Below are positions 61,388 to 64,000 of a DNA stretch of 64,000 nt, in pieces (position 1 is the first letter of the stretch; the number at the start of each line of letters is the position of its first letter). The notes under the pieces are model-generated. The model was not told the origin of the DNA, did no database searches, and saw nothing but the letters and a program-made list of their open reading frames with translations. A program made the position numbers and the translations under genes. The DNA comes from CALOCY01 sp942491975 (GTDB lineage Bacteria > Bacteroidota > Bacteroidia > Bacteroidales > Prolixibacteraceae), in contig CALOCY010000004.1 in NCBI GenBank assembly GCA_942491975.1, positions 868,001-932,000 of the forward strand, given 5' to 3'.

Positions 61388-64000
61388 ATGAAATCATTAA
61401 CAGCATTTAATAAGGGCATAAAAATTATGCGTTTATTTTTATTTATTATTTTATTACATGCTCCATTTTTCAGTAACGGGCAAAATTGTTACATTAATGG
61501 CTTTTCTCCTTCATCCCTCTCTTTTTCATCATTAAGCAGCAGCCAGACAGTTCGTATACTAACAGATGATTTAGCCGATTATCAGGTAACAACCATGCTT
61601 CCTACGTGGGTGTCAGTCAACAGAGTTTCCTGGAATGAATTTGAGGTTTCTGTTCCTGTTAATACCGGCAGTGAGCGTACGGGTGACATCTTTTTTTCAT
61701 GCAATACCGGTAGCGGACTTCAGCTTCCCCTTGGTACTCCGATGGTATCAATAACACAGGCAGCAGGAGCACTACCTCCTATAATAACAGGAACAACACC
61801 AAACTCAAGATGTGGAACCGGAACAGTTATCCTGGGAGCAACGGCATCAGGAGGAATAATTAATTGGTATTCATCCCCGACAGGAGGTTCTTCCCTGGGT
61901 ACCGGAACATCTTTTACCACCCCGAGTATTTCAAGCACAACCACGTATTATGTTGATGCAACCTCAAAAGGTCTTACAACAACTTCACGAACCCCGGTAG
62001 AAGCAACGGTAGATCCTACGCCAGTTATTACAAATCCATCTACAAAAACAGTGTGTAGTGGCGAAAGCACTGATATTTCTTTAACGGCAAGTGTAGCAAG
62101 TAGCTTTACGTGGATAGTAGGAACTATTACAGGTGGTATTACTGGTGCAATTTCCGGTTCGGAAGGTTCGGGAAGTACAATAGACCAGGTATTGACCAAT
62201 TCAGGCAATACAACGGCAGGAACGGTGGAGTATGTTGTTACGCCTACTTCCGATGCAGGAAATTGCGTTGGAAGCTCTTCTACTATTACGGTAACAGTAA
62301 ATCCCGAAGGACAGGTTAATCAGCCGGGCAACCAAGTGGTATGTAGTGGGAGTAGCATAACTTCTGTAAATTTTACTACTAATAATACAGGCGGGACAAC
62401 AACTTATTCATGGACAAATAACCAAACAAGTATTGGTTTAGCTCCCAGTGGAACAGGAAATATTTCTTCGTTTGAAGCCATTAATAACGGAACAGCTCCT
62501 GTTGTAGCTACAATTACTGTTACACCTACATTCAATAATGGAGTTAGTTGTGACGGACTTACCAAGACTTTTACAATAACGGTAGATCCTGCCAGCAATG
62601 GTGGCGCTGTTACCGGCGAGTCAACAGTATGTGCCGGAACAAACAGTACATTATTGACCTTATTGGGACATACAGGAAACGTGGTCAGGTGGGAATCCTC
62701 TACAGACGGGGGGATCACATGGAATACTATTTCGAATACAGCTACAACTACTACGTATATGGCAACCAATTTAACAACAACTACCCAATATCAGGCCGTT
62801 GTTAAAAATGGTGTTTGTGATGCTGTTAATTCTGGTTCGGCTACCGTAACTGTTCATTCTATACCGGTAGCACCTGCCTTAAGTTCTGCAACTCCGGCTA
62901 ATACCAGCAGTATTTGTGCCGGAGATAATTCAGGTACGGTGACAGGCACAAACGGTTCAGGTGGTTCAACAGGTGCTGTTGATGAATACCGGGTAAGTAT
63001 TGACGGGGGAAGCAGTTATAGTGCATATACAAACGGGAGTCCAATAACCTCAACAGGAGCAACGGGAGATATTCTTGTACAAGCCCGCAGAACAGGTGGT
63101 TTTAGTTGCGATGACACTGATTGGGGTACTATTTGTACATGGAAACTAAATACGCCCCCAACAGCCCCAATGATGATCACAGGTACAACATCAATATGTA
63201 GGGGCAGTAGAACAACACTAACGGCAATCGGTGGAACAGAAGGTTCAGGATGTGAATACCAATGGGGGACAGGCTTTACCGTTGGGGAAAATATAATACC
63301 CGACGCAATAAGTGAAAGCTATAGAACACTGCCATTATATTCATATAAAGTATATTGGGTGCGAAGAATTGGCAATACGGCTTGTACAAATATTACGGAA
63401 GGTGTAATACGGTTAGTAATAGTCAATGAAGCACCAACGGCAAGCATATCTTATGCCGGCACTCCATTCTGTGTTTCTGTTACAGATCCCCAGGCAGTGA
63501 CTCAAACAGGGACTACAGGAGGTGTTTACACGGCAGCACCGGCAGGACTGACTATTGATGCTGCGACAGGGGCTATTGTTCCGAACACCAGCATACCGGG
63601 CACTTATACTGTAAGCTATACCATTGCTGCATCTGGCGGATGTCCTGCTGTTACGGCAACTACTTTGGCAACGATAATTACCCCCCCACCACCACCAACG
63701 ATAGGGGCAATCACACATCCAACCTGTCTCCTGGCCACCGGAAGTGTTGAGTTGAGCGGATTGCCTTCCATTGGAAGCTGGGTGATAAATCCGGGCAATA
63801 TTTCCGGGACAGGTACAAGCACAACGATATCAGGTCTTTCTGCCGGGACACATAATTATACCGTTACCAATGCTTCGGGGTGTACTTCAGTGGCATCGGA
63901 CAATGTGGTTATCAATGCACAACCACCTGTACCTTCTCCTGCAGACAGGGCCGTTTTAATGGAGCTGTACAATGCCACCGATGGTGCAAACTGGACAAAC
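61388..64000 (+). CDS. Large secreted Ig-like/LRR surface protein (partial)
   Basis: The frame starts MKSLTAFNKGIKIM and stays open for 871 codons to the edge of the window. A signal segment (IMRLFLFIILLHAPFFSNG) is followed by many Ig-like repeats with regular text: SISSTTTYYVDAT, SGESTDISLTASVASSFTW, GTVEYVVTPTSDAGNC, VCAGTNSTLLTLLG. At the very end ADRAVLMELYNATDGANWTN begins a leucine-rich-repeat entry motif. Such proteins in Bacteroidota are surface or secreted adhesins, often with a C-terminal sorting domain; that end is outside the window. Confidence 0.85.
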   Translation, partial: MKSLTAFNKGIKIMRLFLFIILLHAPFFSNGQNCYINGFSPSSLSFSSLSSSQTVRILTDDLADYQVTTMLPTWVSVNRVSWNEFEVSVPVNTGSERTGDIFFSCNTGSGLQLPLGTPMVSITQAAGALPPIITGTTPNSRCGTGTVILGATASGGIINWYSSPTGGSSLGTGTSFTTPSISSTTTYYVDATSKGLTTTSRTPVEATVDPTPVITNPSTKTVCSGESTDISLTASVASSFTWIVGTITGGITGAISGSEGSGSTIDQVLTNSGNTTAGTVEYVVTPTSDAGNCVGSSSTITVTVNPEGQVNQPGNQVVCSGSSITSVNFTTNNTGGTTTYSWTNNQTSIGLAPSGTGNISSFEAINNGTAPVVATITVTPTFNNGVSCDGLTKTFTITVDPASNGGAVTGESTVCAGTNSTLLTLLGHTGNVVRWESSTDGGITWNTISNTATTTTYMATNLTTTTQYQAVVKNGVCDAVNSGSATVTVHSIPVAPALSSATPANTSSICAGDNSGTVTGTNGSGGSTGAVDEYRVSIDGGSSYSAYTNGSPITSTGATGDILVQARRTGGFSCDDTDWGTICTWKLNTPPTAPMMITGTTSICRGSRTTLTAIGGTEGSGCEYQWGTGFTVGENIIPDAISESYRTLPLYSYKVYWVRRIGNTACTNITEGVIRLVIVNEAPTASISYAGTPFCVSVTDPQAVTQTGTTGGVYTAAPAGLTIDAATGAIVPNTSIPGTYTVSYTIAASGGCPAVTATTLATIITPPPPPTIGAITHPTCLLATGSVELSGLPSIGSWVINPGNISGTGTSTTISGLSAGTHNYTVTNASGCTSVASDNVVINAQPPVPSPADRAVLMELYNATDGANWTN

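Overview
The window looks like a chromosome segment of a free-living Bacteroidota bacterium, probably a Marinilabiliales/Prolixibacteraceae-type organism. This is an inference. It rests on the AT-rich coding style, the many short-signal lipoproteins, a TAnnTTTG-type promoter before tRNA-Lys, DUF3160/YARHG, DUF5916 and RDD proteins, and a long Ig/LRR-type surface protein.

Bases 1396 to 40227 form the most unusual part: an integron-like array of 17 units. Every cassette gene in it is on the minus strand; the only plus-strand genes are in inserted introns and an IS. Each unit begins on the minus strand with a GTTR core of about 9 bases and ends with the exact complement of that same core. Adjacent units are separated by long imperfect hairpins, six of them 115 to 118 bases long, that look like attC sites. 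Stop codons lie within a few bases of the core in the non-defence cassettes. Two full group IIC introns and one broken copy sit in the GT|T of core sites, pointing against the cassette genes, as attC-targeting introns do. At the head of the array lies a XerC/D-like tyrosine recombinase (40295-41425) with an extra N-terminal domain and without the insertion that marks IntI. A perfect palindrome beside the first core is a possible attI.

The cargo is mixed. Small cassettes carry a zinc-ribbon membrane protein, an RDD protein, an HNH/PIN nuclease pair, lipoproteins, an L,D-transpeptidase, a DUF3160/CapA pair, a DUF805 protein, an MCE lipoprotein and a proteasome-like Ntn protein. Three large cassettes are defence modules. 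The first has an Eco57I-type methyltransferase, a BsuBI/PstI endonuclease, a DUF262 gene broken by an IS1595 element, and a HEPN protein. The second is a single-chain SIR2-pAgo protein. The third has a PLD-SNF2 helicase, a 1243-residue methyltransferase and an AAA ATPase broken by an ISAs1 element. Each defence module, and no other cassette, is bracketed on both sides by a second hairpin family whose stems differ in sequence but remain paired. Three near-identical mini-cassettes without a gene separate some of these units.

From about 41.5 kb onward the window is ordinary chromosome. It holds a metallophosphoesterase and a galactose cluster (symporter, galK, GntR-type regulator, galM) with matching operator-like sites before galK and the regulator. 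Next come an acyl-CoA ligase between 60-base inverted repeats, tRNA-Leu, a lipoprotein and a DUF5916 outer-membrane protein. A surface-sugar operon follows (WbpB/D/E-like enzymes, a TviB/WbpO-like dehydrogenase, a UDP-glucuronate epimerase). The right end has tRNA-Lys with a GIY-YIG gene inside a duplicated tRNA 3' end, a small inverted-repeat element, a transposase remnant, and the start of a very large secreted protein that runs off the window.
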